Source of the DNA: a virus
Strand: one strand, 5' to 3'
IMG/VR virus record: IMGVR_UViG_3300046680_000196
Coordinates: 1-52,182 of that record
Length of the DNA: 52,182 bases
The first letter of the stretch is position 1, and each line of letters starts with the position of its first letter. The notes beneath the pieces were generated by a model. It made no database searches. It was not told the DNA's origin and worked only from the letters and a program-made list of their open reading frames with translations. Shown here piece by piece: positions 1 to 6,598 of this stretch. A program made the position numbers and the translations under genes.

Positions 1-104
1 TCTGAGCGTCGTCCTGACGCTCCCGGGAATCGCCTGCATAAAAGCAATGAAGGAATGAATTACTGAATAGGAAGGCTGCGGACCGGGCGCGCGACGCGCT
101 CGAG
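1..104. repeat. Terminal repeat identical to 710-813
   Basis: Positions 1-104 match 710-813 base for base and diverge at 105/814. The copy holds the 3' flank and last codons of a DGR target gene, including the conserved GC-rich end of the variable repeat. The same segment therefore follows both target genes, so either target gene and flank were tandemly duplicated or the window edge lies in an assembly repeat. Confidence 0.95.
4..22 (-). other. Hairpin downstream of VR1
   Basis: A 7-bp perfect stem (4-10 with 16-22) and 5-nt loop lie about 54 bp past the end of VR1 in coding sense. The same hairpin recurs at 713-731 after VR2. In the BPP-1 DGR a hairpin or cruciform beyond the variable repeat is needed for efficient retrohoming; a similar role here is inferred from position only. 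Confidence 0.5.
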
Positions 105-650
105 GTCCTTGCCGTAGACGCTGAGCCAGCCATCTACAAAGCCCATGCCGTAGGCGCTGCCGGCGGAGAACTGCGAGCTGGTCCAGTGGTAGCGCTTGCT
201 GAAGACATTCTTGTCGCCCAGCGTGATCTCCAGAAACGAAGCCTCGCGACGGGACATCAGATGAAAGTCCTTGTGACCCTCGCGCTCGAAGGCGGCACAG
301 AACTGTGCTGCGGGGTAGGAGTCATCTGCACCGATCAGATCGTCCGTGTTTGCTCGGCCATCCCAAGCACTCTTCGCACCGTTGAGTTCGTTGCCGTAAC
401 CACCCCATTCGAACTCTCCCTCAGCATCGGCGCCGGTTGGGACGATCAGGTAGTAGGGCTTGCCGTCGCCCGGGAACAGGCCACCGTTAACGCCACCTTC
501 GCCTGGCCAAACCTCGCCAACGGCTGGGACGCCGATCAGACTTGCGACTGGCTTTGCCGCGGCGACCATCCCGGAGAGAACTTGCAGAGCCAACTCCGGG
601 TTCGGCGTGGAGAGCGTGGTGGTTCCATCACTTACGTTAATCAGTTGCAT
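60..650 (-). CDS. DGR target protein 1, C-type-lectin-like (DUF1566-like) C-terminus
   Basis: 196 aa. The start at 650 was chosen because an AGGAG box sits 7 bases upstream; the frame stays open further but without a comparable site. The C-terminal part reads WTSSQFSA, then the diversified stretch, then ERVARPVRSLPIQ. This matches the layout of DUF1566/Lcl-type C-type lectin folds used as DGR targets. About 35 C-terminal residues are encoded by VR1 (76-176), which differs from the TR only at template adenines. I do not recognise the N-terminal about 150 residues; there is no signal peptide. It lies directly downstream of target 2 and was probably transcribed towards avd and the RT. Function is presumed to be binding of a variable ligand; the ligand is unknown. 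No tail gene adjoins it. Confidence 0.88.
   Translation of the reverse strand: MQLINVSDGTTTLSTPNPELALQVLSGMVAAAKPVASLIGVPAVGEVWPGEGGVNGGLFPGDGKPYYLIVPTGADAEGEFEWGGYGNELNGAKSAWDGRANTDDLIGADDSYPAAQFCAAFEREGHKDFHLMSRREASFLEITLGDKNVFSKRYHWTSSQFSAGSAYGMGFVDGWLSVYGKDLERVARPVRSLPIQ
76..176 (-). repeat. Variable repeat VR1
   Basis: Aligned without gaps to TR 51276-51376. There are 14 differences in 101 positions, all where the TR has T on the plus strand (A on the coding strand): 103, 104, 107, 112, 116, 118, 119, 121, 136, 142, 148, 157, 160, 161. The GC-rich end at 78-102, which would be the initiation of mutagenic homing (IMH) element, is identical to the TR. Homology ends sharply at both borders. 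Confidence 0.95.
162..288. repeat. 127-bp segment identical to the window end (52056-52182)
   Basis: The last 127 bases of the window are identical to 162-288. Both lie in the body of a DGR target gene just upstream of the variable region in coding sense, while the variable parts next to them differ (63-161 versus 51957-52055). A terminal identity of 127 bp is also a common k-mer length in short-read assembly, so the window end is probably a graph break at a repeated gene body. Confidence 0.9.
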
Positions 651-768
651 GGGATGCTCCTGTGAGCGAATTGGGCGCAGGCCGCCGGCGCTACCCGGCA
701 AGCTTCTGGTCTGAGCGTCGTCCTGACGCTCCCGGGAATCGCCTGCATAAAAGCAATGAAGGAATGAA

Positions 769-1245
769 TTACTGAATAGGAAGGCTGCGGACCGGGCGCG
801 CGACGCGCTCGAGAGCCTTGACGTCGTAGTAGAGCCAGCCAACTTCAAAGTCCACGCCGTAGGCGTTGCTGGCGGAGAACTGCGAACTCAGCCAGTGCCA
901 ACGATCCTCGCGCAGGGTGACCAGGCCTTCGGCCTTCGCTGCCATCAGCAGAGCGCCTTCGAGGTAGGACGGGATGTGCGCATCCAGCTGCAGCGCTTTC
1001 ACCGCGATATCGCTGCCGGCTTCAGCCATGGCGCGAGTGTTGGCGGCGCCGTCGCTAAGGCTTTGGGCGCCGGCAACGTCATCGCCGTACTTGCCCCAGG
1101 TGCCAATCAGCTCGTTGTCGAGCAGGACGAGTGCGCGCTCTTCGCCGTTCAACCAGTAGCGAGTGACGAAGGTGCCACCTGCGAGAGGTTGACCGCGTTC
1201 TGGCAGGTCGGCGGCGGATACGGATTGCTGTGCATGTTGAGTCAT
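769..1245 (-). CDS. DGR target protein 2, C-type-lectin-like
   Basis: 158 aa, starting at 1245 behind a GGAG box 6 bases away; an upstream in-frame ATG at 1290 lacks a clear site. The C-terminus follows the family pattern (WLSSQFSA, variable region, ERVARPVRSLPIQ) and is encoded by VR2. The N-terminal part is shorter than and different from target 1, with a tryptophan-rich segment around residues 30-60. It is therefore a paralogue with the same diversified module, not a simple copy. It is followed by the same 59-bp 3' flank as target 1, then the target 1 ribosome site, which suggests co-transcription. Confidence 0.85.
   Translation of the reverse strand: MTQHAQQSVSAADLPERGQPLAGGTFVTRYWLNGEERALVLLDNELIGTWGKYGDDVAGAQSLSDGAANTRAMAEAGSDIAVKALQLDAHIPSYLEGALLMAAKAEGLVTLREDRWHWLSSQFSASNAYGVDFEVGWLYYDVKALERVARPVRSLPIQ
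785..885 (-). repeat. Variable repeat VR2
   Basis: Ungapped alignment to TR 51276-51376 gives 13 differences. Twelve are at template adenines (T on the plus strand of the TR). One, at 814, is a coding-strand C to T change and is the only exception in the three active-looking repeats. The IMH-like GC-rich end is intact. Confidence 0.93.
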
Positions 1246-1301
1246 GGTTTTCTCCGGGTATGCGCCGCCCTCCGAAACCGGATGCAGCATGAAAGGTTGG
1301 G

Positions 1302-1967
1302 TTATTGCTTCGGTACTTTCTGGAAGAAAGCAGGGCGAGGGCCGCCGCGTTTTGCCTTGGGATAGTCGATTTGGAACTTTTCGAGGATGCGAATGAATGC
1401 TGGGAAAGTGATGCCTGCCTTTTCTCGTGCCTGGTTGCGTGTCAGGCCAAGTTCTTTGAATGCCTTGATGCGCTCTGCGTCCTTGGCGTCCTTGGCTTCG
1501 TCTACTTCGTGCGGCCTTAGATTTTGGTGGCCAATATACGTGGCAACCTGAAAGCTAAATCCGCCTTCTTTGGCGATAGTCATGAGCAGCTTTCTTGATT
1601 TGCCTGTGGCCCTCATCGCCTGCGTGTAGTTCATGGTCAGCGCGAGTTCGCGTGCCTGCTCTGTCAGCTTGTTGCGTTCCTTCAAGCGCTCAGCGGTGCG
1701 TTCGTCTCGTTCTATCTGGCGATTGGTCTTCTGCCGGGCGGCGGCTGCCGTCAGTGGCTTTGGCGGTTTTGGCGGCTCGATCTTTGCGGGGACAACTGGT
1801 TTCGGTGGCGGCTCATGTCGTTCAGGCGCCGGTTTGAAGCTCGGCCCGGACAGAACCTCAATAGTCCCTCCTTTTTCAAGCCAGTCCGCCTGTAGCAGGG
1901 CCAGCTCATGACGTTTCGGATCTAGCTCCTTGACCATGTTGATATCGCTGCTGATGTAGGCGTTCAT
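1302..1967 (-). CDS. Phage protein with helix-turn-helix-like segments
   Basis: 221 aa, start at 1967 preceded by GGTGATC. The first 30 residues are followed by a proline-rich linker (about 40-75), a charged probable coiled coil (about 75-108), and two segments that read like DNA-binding helices (NYTQAMRATGKSRKLLMTIA around 112 and GLTRNQAREKAGITFPAFIR around 174). The repeated plan of an ALTMNYTQAMRATG unit and an ELGLTRNQAREKAG unit suggests two related HTH motifs. It is the last gene of the early minus operon before the DGR targets. A regulatory or DNA-binding role is inferred; I do not recognise the family. Confidence 0.7.
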   Translation of the reverse strand: MNAYISSDINMVKELDPKRHELALLQADWLEKGGTIEVLSGPSFKPAPERHEPPPKPVVPAKIEPPKPPKPLTAAAARQKTNRQIERDERTAERLKERNKLTEQARELALTMNYTQAMRATGKSRKLLMTIAKEGGFSFQVATYIGHQNLRPHEVDEAKDAKDAERIKAFKELGLTRNQAREKAGITFPAFIRILEKFQIDYPKAKRGGPRPAFFQKVPKQ

Positions 1968-1973
1968 GGTTGA

Positions 1974-2597
1974 TCACCGTGGAATACTTGCCAGTGTTGT
2001 TTGCACCAACTCAAGGAATTTGGCGCGGCGGTCTTGCAGGCGCTTCAGCTCGTCCTTGAAGTCGTCTCGGGTCTGCCGGTAAACGATTAGCTGGCTGGCC
2101 TCGGGGAATTCTGAGCAGTAACTGATGAAGTCGACCCAGTCAGCGTCGGCACAATCAATGTGCCCAACAAGCTGCCAGCGATAAGCCGGGTCAAATGACT
2201 TGCGCTTGAGGTTGGCGTAATGCACGGCGGCAGTTACCGACTTGATCTCAAGCACGCCTTTTTCGCCGATGCGGCCGTCTGGAGAATCCCCGAACGTTCC
2301 ACAGTCAAAGAAGCCTCCGTTCGTGACATCGACGAACTCGGCGTCCTCGTAGAGCATGCGGGCGATCGGCTCCTGTTCGTGGCCACGATCCATGTGATCC
2401 GTGGAGAAACTGAACTCGGCTTTGCGCCCGGTCGCCAGTTCCAGAGCGATCTGAAGTGCGTACTTCTTCGCCGGTTCACCGAACGCCGCGCCGTCGTTGG
2501 CCATGATGCAGCCGAAGTTCGAAGCGGTGGCCTTGCCGAGTCTCAACGCCTGCCACACCTCGGTGTTTTGAGGAACGTCATGCCACACGCGATTCAT
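1974..2597 (-). CDS. YqaJ-like (lambda-exonuclease-type) recombination nuclease
   Basis: 207 aa. The start at 2597 has a GGAGGAATG box 9 bases upstream and overlaps the upstream gene by 20 bp. The N-terminus ASNFGCIMAND resembles the YqaJ signature, H73-E75 is followed by the catalytic pattern SPDG (D107), then E117-I-K119, the PD-(D/E)XK core. Enzymes of this family digest one strand from duplex ends and work with an annealing protein in phage recombination and concatemer formation. The neighbour 2578-3099 is in the place where an annealing or ssDNA-binding partner would be expected. Confidence 0.88.
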   Translation of the reverse strand: MNRVWHDVPQNTEVWQALRLGKATASNFGCIMANDGAAFGEPAKKYALQIALELATGRKAEFSFSTDHMDRGHEQEPIARMLYEDAEFVDVTNGGFFDCGTFGDSPDGRIGEKGVLEIKSVTAAVHYANLKRKSFDPAYRWQLVGHIDCADADWVDFISYCSEFPEASQLIVYRQTRDDFKDELKRLQDRRAKFLELVQTTLASIPR

Positions 2598-3099
2598 TGG
2601 CGCATTCCTCCATGAGTTGCTGCTGGTGGGCATCAGTGATGGATACGCGGGCCAGTACAGCGTCAAGATTGCCGTCGCGCTTGTAGGCTGCCTTGGCGTT
2701 ATTCCAACCCTTCTGGTTCTCTGGAGTAAGCCATGCAATGACCGGAGCCTTCGGGCTGATCCGCAATCCTTCCAGCGTCTCTTTGCCGAACTTGACGTTG
2801 CTGTCGACGTAGACAGTCACCTTGAAGCCTGCCCAGTCCTCAATGAACGGCGAGCCGGTCAACGAGCGCATGGTCTTGCTGTTGGTCGCGTTGAGGATCA
2901 TCGGTTTCAGCTTCTCGCCGGGCCGCAGCTCCCGTTCCGCGAAGTGCGCGGTGTTGAACACATCTTTCGTCTTCTTGGTTTTGTCCGTCTCCAGCGATAC
3001 CCGATTGATGGTGAGGATCGTCGGCTCGACGATATCGGCGCTGCTCAGATAGGGCGAGTCGAACGCCTTTCTGAAGTGGGTTTTCGATTCGTTGCTCAT
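2578..3099 (-). CDS. Conserved early protein next to exonuclease, possible recombination partner
   Basis: 173 aa. The start overlaps the stop of the upstream gene (ATGA at 3096-3099), and its own 3' end overlaps the exonuclease by 20 bp, so the three genes are translationally coupled. It is rich in K/T and charged residues, with no RecT, Bet or Erf motif that I recognise and no cysteines for a zinc site. The location suggests an ssDNA-binding or annealing helper of the exonuclease, but that is only inference from position. Confidence 0.75.
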   Translation of the reverse strand: MSNESKTHFRKAFDSPYLSSADIVEPTILTINRVSLETDKTKKTKDVFNTAHFAERELRPGEKLKPMILNATNSKTMRSLTGSPFIEDWAGFKVTVYVDSNVKFGKETLEGLRISPKAPVIAWLTPENQKGWNNAKAAYKRDGNLDAVLARVSITDAHQQQLMEECANESRVA

Positions 3100-3377
3100 T
3101 CTGACTCCTGATACCGCTGGTTCCAGGCTGCTTCAGCCTTTTCGTGTGCATCGGCGTGATACCACTCCTTCACATGTTCCGGCGCTACCTGTTCAATCTC
3201 GCCATCGGCATTCTTGTACTGGTTTATCGGCACAGGGCTTTCGACACGCTGTAAGAGGCCGGGAAAGGGACGGCTGTACTTGCACTGCTCACAACCGATA
3301 GAAATCCCTCGATCGTATGCAGTGACGATCGGAACAGACCCGCAAAACGGGCAGCATGACAAATTATTCATAGACAT
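3096..3377 (-). CDS. Lar-like zinc-ribbon protein
   Basis: 93 aa, start at 3377 with GGGGAG 8 bases upstream. The N-terminus contains CPFCGS (C-x2-C) and a second pair C-x2-C about 20 residues later (GCEQC), followed by a tail ending AWNQR. This is the layout of Lar/restriction-alleviation small zinc proteins of phages (typically CPFCG...C..C...AWN.R). Lar of Rac relieves type I restriction by modulating the methylase. Here the fold is well supported; the anti-restriction role is family knowledge, not shown. Confidence 0.75.
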   Translation of the reverse strand: MSMNNLSCCPFCGSVPIVTAYDRGISIGCEQCKYSRPFPGLLQRVESPVPINQYKNADGEIEQVAPEHVKEWYHADAHEKAEAAWNQRYQESE

Positions 3378-3417
3378 GACGGCTCTCCCCGCCATGCAGG
3401 CGGCGTGTGAGTTCGAG

Positions 3418-3534
3418 TTATTGAGTGATTCGGTCAGCGAGTGCGCTGAGGATCATCAGGAAGGTTAAGATGGCGAGTACAGGGAAGCTGCCGCGCCATA
3501 GGAGTAGGCAGCGGGCGAGTTGGTGGCTGGTCAT
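3418..3534 (-). CDS. Small membrane protein (38 aa)
   Basis: Starts at 3534, overlapping by ATGA the stop of the small gene above. Residues 11-30 form one hydrophobic helix (LLLWRGSFPVLAILTFLMIL) with a basic N-side. No family recognised. The start/stop overlap and the conserved operon direction support that it is translated. Confidence 0.5.
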   Translation of the reverse strand: MTSHQLARCLLLWRGSFPVLAILTFLMILSALADRITQ

Positions 3535-3647
3535 TTCGCCACCGCCACAGGAAGGTTGATCTGCTCCCGCTGAATCTCGCGCATCTCGGCGTAGATGCCC
3601 CACCAGAACACCGTGATGACTACGCAAAACCACCAGAATGGCTTCAT
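3531..3647 (-). CDS. Small membrane protein (38 aa)
   Basis: MKPFWWFCVVITVFWWG begins at 3647, seven bases after GGGGAGG, and overlaps the upstream gene stop by ATGA. Residues 4-20 are strongly hydrophobic and tryptophan-rich, followed by a charged tail. It is one of a pair of consecutive single-helix proteins of identical length. Two adjacent mini membrane proteins in an early operon could act as superinfection or lysis modulators; no homologue is recognised. Confidence 0.55.
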   Translation of the reverse strand: MKPFWWFCVVITVFWWGIYAEMREIQREQINLPVAVAK

Positions 3648-3781
3648 GGGTTGCCTCCCCAGTATTTGATCGGGATGAAGGTGTAGTTCATCTCGTCATG
3701 CTCAACGACGCGCCAGTATTCGAGGCCGTTCCGGTTGAGCAGTTCTTTGAATGTGTAGTGGCGGGTGGCGTGGATTTTCAT
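3644..3781 (-). CDS. Small conserved early protein (45 aa)
   Basis: Starts MKIHATRHYTFKELL at 3781, overlapping the stop of the 193-aa gene (3778) by ATGA; its own stop overlaps the next start. Soluble, aromatic-rich, no cysteine pairs, no recognised domain. Coupling on both sides is the main support. Confidence 0.6.
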   Translation of the reverse strand: MKIHATRHYTFKELLNRNGLEYWRVVEHDEMNYTFIPIKYWGGNP

Positions 3782-4359
3782 GGCGCCACCTGTTTGCGGT
3801 AGCCGGCCTTGTGCAGAACTTCGCAGACTTCGTAGTGGCTGGTCAGGCTTCCGGTATGTTGGAACTCGGCCAGCATGGCCTGTACGGCCTTGTCGCATTC
3901 TTCCGCCGCGATCTGCTCGGGCGTGCGGATTGGGCGGAAGCAGCCGTATGCACCTTGAGCGACTTGGAGATATTCGAACTCTGGAGGTGCATGAAAGGTG
4001 AATGCAGCCATTTCAAAAGAACCGCTCATGAAGTGGGCTATCACCGTCACTTGGTCGCCAACGCGCGGGTCTGTTGGCAAGGTTTCCTCTGGATTAAACC
4101 CGGAGAATTCGCACACCGTCCCAACCGGCGGTAGGCCTTCTCCGTTCCAAGCCGATGGTGTAATTGGATGAAAATCTGTAATTGGCGCTTCCTTTGGCTC
4201 GGCTCCTACCTCCCAGTGATTAGCATGACCAGCCCACCAGAACCTGTAAGGCTTGCCACTTTCCAACAGATACCACTGGATTCCTCCAGTGCTCGTGCAG
4301 CGCGGATCCATCCCGTAATGCGTGGCCCCTTCTGGCGCCTTACTCCAATCGATATTCAT
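3778..4359 (-). CDS. Phage early protein of unknown function (193 aa)
   Basis: Start MNIDWSKAPEGATHYG at 4359 with GAGGTGAAGG upstream. This opening and the WYLLESGKPYRFW segment are typical of small phage accessory proteins that begin 'IDWSKAPEGATHY', seen widely in phage early operons without known role. The C-terminal half (FRPIRTPEQIAAEECDKAV) resembles the tail found in many phage hypothetical proteins that are domain-swapped between phages. Function unknown. Confidence 0.75.
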   Translation of the reverse strand: MNIDWSKAPEGATHYGMDPRCTSTGGIQWYLLESGKPYRFWWAGHANHWEVGAEPKEAPITDFHPITPSAWNGEGLPPVGTVCEFSGFNPEETLPTDPRVGDQVTVIAHFMSGSFEMAAFTFHAPPEFEYLQVAQGAYGCFRPIRTPEQIAAEECDKAVQAMLAEFQHTGSLTSHYEVCEVLHKAGYRKQVAP

Positions 4360-4505
4360 GCCTTCACCTCGTACGCCACAGTCCACTCACCGCACAGGCA
4401 AGCCCGTCGCGACCATGCGTGAACGTTTTCAATGCCGGCGTCGTAGGCAAGTGACAGTGCGCCGAGCCAAGATTTATGCGTGAAAGCAAGAGTCATGCTG
4501 TTCAT
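4356..4505 (-). CDS. Small early protein (49 aa)
   Basis: Read MNSMTLAFTHKSWLGAL from 4505, with GAGGG 8 bases upstream; the stop overlaps the next start by ATGA. It contains a C-x-C pair near the C-terminus. A second in-frame ATG lies at 4496. No function recognised. Confidence 0.5.
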   Translation of the reverse strand: MNSMTLAFTHKSWLGALSLAYDAGIENVHAWSRRACLCGEWTVAYEVKA

Positions 4506-4710
4506 GGCGATTACCCTCGCGATTACGCACAGCAATCCGCCGGACGCGCTCGCAGTAGTGTTCGAATTCGTCTGAGTTGATGACGTGAACCGAGAAATAA
4601 CTGACGATCATCGTCTCGGCCTTGGCTTCGGCGATGTCGCCTTGCCCTGGAAGTAGCATCGTTCGGATGGCCGACTCGATAGCCTGAATGGCGATGGCGT
4701 GGTTGTTCAC
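4474..4710 (-). CDS. Early protein of unknown function (78 aa)
   Basis: Starts at a GTG at 4710 behind GAGGA, overlapping the stop of the upstream gene in a GTGA arrangement. The N-terminal half reads as an amphipathic helix (AIAIQAIESAIRTML), then an acidic stretch. Overlaps the next gene at its 3' end by 32 bp, a longer overlap than others in the operon. No family recognised. Confidence 0.6.
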   Translation of the reverse strand: MNNHAIAIQAIESAIRTMLLPGQGDIAEAKAETMIVSYFSVHVINSDEFEHYCERVRRIAVRNREGNRHEQHDSCFHA

Positions 4711-5132
4711 AATTCACCGTCCTCTGACTGAGCAATCAGCGCATGGTCTGCGAGTGGCTGTAGCAGCTTCTCAGCGATTTCGCCGAGCATGCCGAGCGAG
4801 TGGTCGCTGTTGCCGAGCAGCTCATCAGCAGACACCTTGTCGGCGCATCCGCGCTTGGTTTCGATCAGCATGTAGCCGAGCGATGGGGTGGGGACTTGCA
4901 AATCAGCAAGCCGGTTATTCACATGCTCATCAACCGCCAGTGCGAAGTCGCGGAAGCGAACGCCTTGCTGCGGGTTCATACGGCGCTGAAACATTACGTC
5001 GCAGCCGCGAATCAACCGCTCAGCCGCGTCATACAGCCACTCAGACCGCGCCAGATCTTCCGGCGCCTCACTCACTGGAGGCGGAAGCTTCGCGTCGTGC
5101 GCGGCCTGACAGATATTCAGTCTTGCGTTCAT
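4707..5132 (-). CDS. Early protein of unknown function (141 aa)
   Basis: Start at 5132. Mostly helical and charged; the middle (NPQQGVRFRDFALAVDEHVNN) and the C-terminal acidic tail carry no catalytic motif I know. Part of the coupled chain 5651 to 1974. Function unknown. Confidence 0.65.
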   Translation of the reverse strand: MNARLNICQAAHDAKLPPPVSEAPEDLARSEWLYDAAERLIRGCDVMFQRRMNPQQGVRFRDFALAVDEHVNNRLADLQVPTPSLGYMLIETKRGCADKVSADELLGNSDHSLGMLGEIAEKLLQPLADHALIAQSEDGEL

Positions 5133-5155
5133 GATCGCCTCCAGTAGTGGCGGGG

Positions 5156-5305
5156 TTATTCAGGTGTGCGCTTTTCTTGCTTGGCCTTGACGGCGCAGTC
5201 GGCGTGTTGAGTTCGCCAGCCGCCGGAATACCGTTCAAAGTGGCCTTGGCCGACCTCTACACGCTGATTGCAGCGGTAGCAGGTGCCGGGATGCTTGTTT
5301 CTCAT
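5156..5305 (-). CDS. Zinc-ribbon-like small protein (49 aa)
   Basis: MRNKHPGTCYRCNQRV begins at 5305, overlapping the stop of the upstream mini gene by ATGA. It has C-x2-C near residue 9 and an H-x2-C (HADC) near residue 35, a plausible zinc ribbon. Such knuckles are common in phage early proteins that bind host proteins or nucleic acid. No specific family is assigned. Confidence 0.6.
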   Translation of the reverse strand: MRNKHPGTCYRCNQRVEVGQGHFERYSGGWRTQHADCAVKAKQEKRTPE

Positions 5306-5427
5306 GCGATATACCCGCCCGGCATAGTGGTAATCACATTCTTTGGCGCGTCATGCATCCGACCTTTGGCGCAGTCGTGGACGTCGGGGTGGGGCTTGCG
5401 AGGGAGGGGTTGGGTTGTGCGTTTCAT
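5302..5427 (-). CDS. Small basic early protein (41 aa)
   Basis: MKRTTQPLPRKPHPDVHDC begins at 5427 and overlaps the upstream stop by ATGA (5424-5427). Proline- and lysine-rich N-terminus, no domain recognised. Support is the ATGA coupling at both ends. Confidence 0.5.
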   Translation of the reverse strand: MKRTTQPLPRKPHPDVHDCAKGRMHDAPKNVITTMPGGYIA

Positions 5428-5651
5428 GGCTGGCTCCGTGCTGCGAGCATGGCGTCAGCAATCTGGTACGCGACCTGTGCCGAGCCGTGGATATTCGATT
5501 CATTAATGTTCATGCAGACCAGCGCCTTGGCCGCGAAGTAATCGCGCAGGCTCATGCCTTCCTGCGATCGGTTTTGCTGAGAATCCGAGAATTCCCCGTT
5601 TTTTGAAAACGGCCGAGCGAACGCCGGCCCGCCATCATTTTTCGTGCTCAT
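5424..5651 (-). CDS. Conserved phage early protein (75 aa)
   Basis: Start ATG at 5651 with GGAGGTG 6 bases upstream (a GTG at 5654 is in frame). The segment GMSLRDYFAAKAL and the end AYQIADAMLAAR are a recurring pattern in phage accessory proteins of Enterobacteria and Pseudomonas phages, function unknown. First gene after the terminator at 5672-5700, so read-through or a separate promoter must supply transcription. Confidence 0.75.
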   Translation of the reverse strand: MSTKNDGGPAFARPFSKNGEFSDSQQNRSQEGMSLRDYFAAKALVCMNINESNIHGSAQVAYQIADAMLAARSQP

Positions 5652-5671
5652 CACTCACCTCCAGCCGCAAA

Positions 5672-5700
5672 ATAAAAAGCCCGACCTAAGCCGGGCTTTA
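5672..5700. terminator. Bidirectional intrinsic terminator
   Basis: AAAGCCCG-acctaag-CGGGCTTT with A-runs and T-runs on both sides can fold on either strand. In minus direction it would stop PL transcription before the early operon unless antitermination acts. Confidence 0.7.
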
Positions 5701-6118
5701 CTCACTCACGCAGACCTCCCTACGTGAGAGTGAATGCGCCTCCTGCTGGAGGGCTTGGCTGTCTGTTACATGGCTGCAAATCCTCCGCGTGGCCGTATAG
5801 GTTCGTGCGCCGTCCAATCGGGCGCTTGCAGCTGTACCTGCATGGGGGTGTGATCTGCGCGGAAGGCAAGCCCCGCTTTGCGCCTCTGAGTGCGCCCCCT
5901 CAAGCCACGCTCCGGTGATTTCTCACTGCCTGGTCGTGGTCTCGCGTTCCTCCCGAGGTTGCGAACCCTCGCTTTTCGGCTAGCTGCCAGCGCCTTAATG
6001 TCTGCTGGCGGTTCAGATCACACTCCGATGCACCCTATCTAAACGAGTTTTCCCAGAGAGATATCGGGCCGATTTACGTCAGGCGGACGCGCGACGAAGA
6101 TCAAAAGCAATAAATGAA
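5701..6118 (-). other. Interval without a confident gene; long open minus frame
   Basis: On the minus strand one frame is open from 6017 to a stop at 5766, but has no ATG until 5843 (25 codons left) and only a TTG at 5903. Its end reads RADHTPMQVQLQAP and PIRPRGGFAAM. This C-terminal pattern recurs in short hypothetical ORFs of Pseudomonas mobile elements, as far as I recall, and resembles ash-type leader regions. It could be a conserved structured RNA or a leader peptide rather than a protein. GGAGG precedes an ATG-TAA at 5766-5771. Confidence 0.35.
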
Positions 6119-6598
6119 TTACTGAATAGGCAATCTGCGGACAGGGCGGACGAGCCGCTCGTCGCTCTTGCCGCAGTAGTAGATCCAGCCATCTCCGAAG
6201 TCCACGAGGAAGGCGTCGTCGGCGGAATACTGCGAACTCGACCAAACCCAGCCAGTCAGCCTACCGTTGAGGTTCAGCCATATCTCATAAAGCTCGGCAG
6301 CGGCGGGAAGGTAGAAGTCGGCATGACCTTCTGCCTTGTGCTCGTAGGCGGCAACTGCTGCTGGGTATTCACCATCGGAATCAACCAGTGCGGCGGTGTT
6401 GGCCATCCCATCGATCAGGCTGCTGGCTGGCGACAGGTCGCCGTACGGACCCCACTCAAAACTGCCCAGCTCATCACCAAGGATCAGGTGGTAACTCGAC
6501 TATGTACCGCGTGCAGGCATTACGCCTGCGTAAATTCCGCCTTGTCCTAGCCAAACCTCACCAATGGCAGGTGGCTGAATACTCTGCGCTGTGTTCAT
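6119..6598 (-). pseudogene. Fourth DGR target gene, interrupted by an in-frame amber codon
   Basis: The reading frame starts at 6598 (ATGA overlap with the upstream gene, AGGAAAT nearby) and runs to 6119, 159 codons plus stop, with a single TAG at 6500-6502 after about 32 codons. Both halves stay in the same frame and align with target 1: GEVWLGQGG before the stop, then FEWGPYGDL, ANTAALVDSD, WSSSQYSA and RLVRPVRRLPIQ after it. So this is a full-length paralogue with one nonsense mutation, or a gene read by suppression. Its repeat carries many non-adenine changes, including the homing end, so it is unlikely to be a current target. Confidence 0.85.
6135..6235 (-). repeat. Degenerate variable repeat VR4
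   Basis: Ungapped against TR 51276-51376 there are 23 differences, 13 at template adenines and 10 elsewhere (for example 6143, 6149, 6150, 6154, 6155 inside the GC-rich homing end). It was once diversified by this or a related TR but has since drifted, or belongs to a diverged DGR lineage. Confidence 0.8.
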
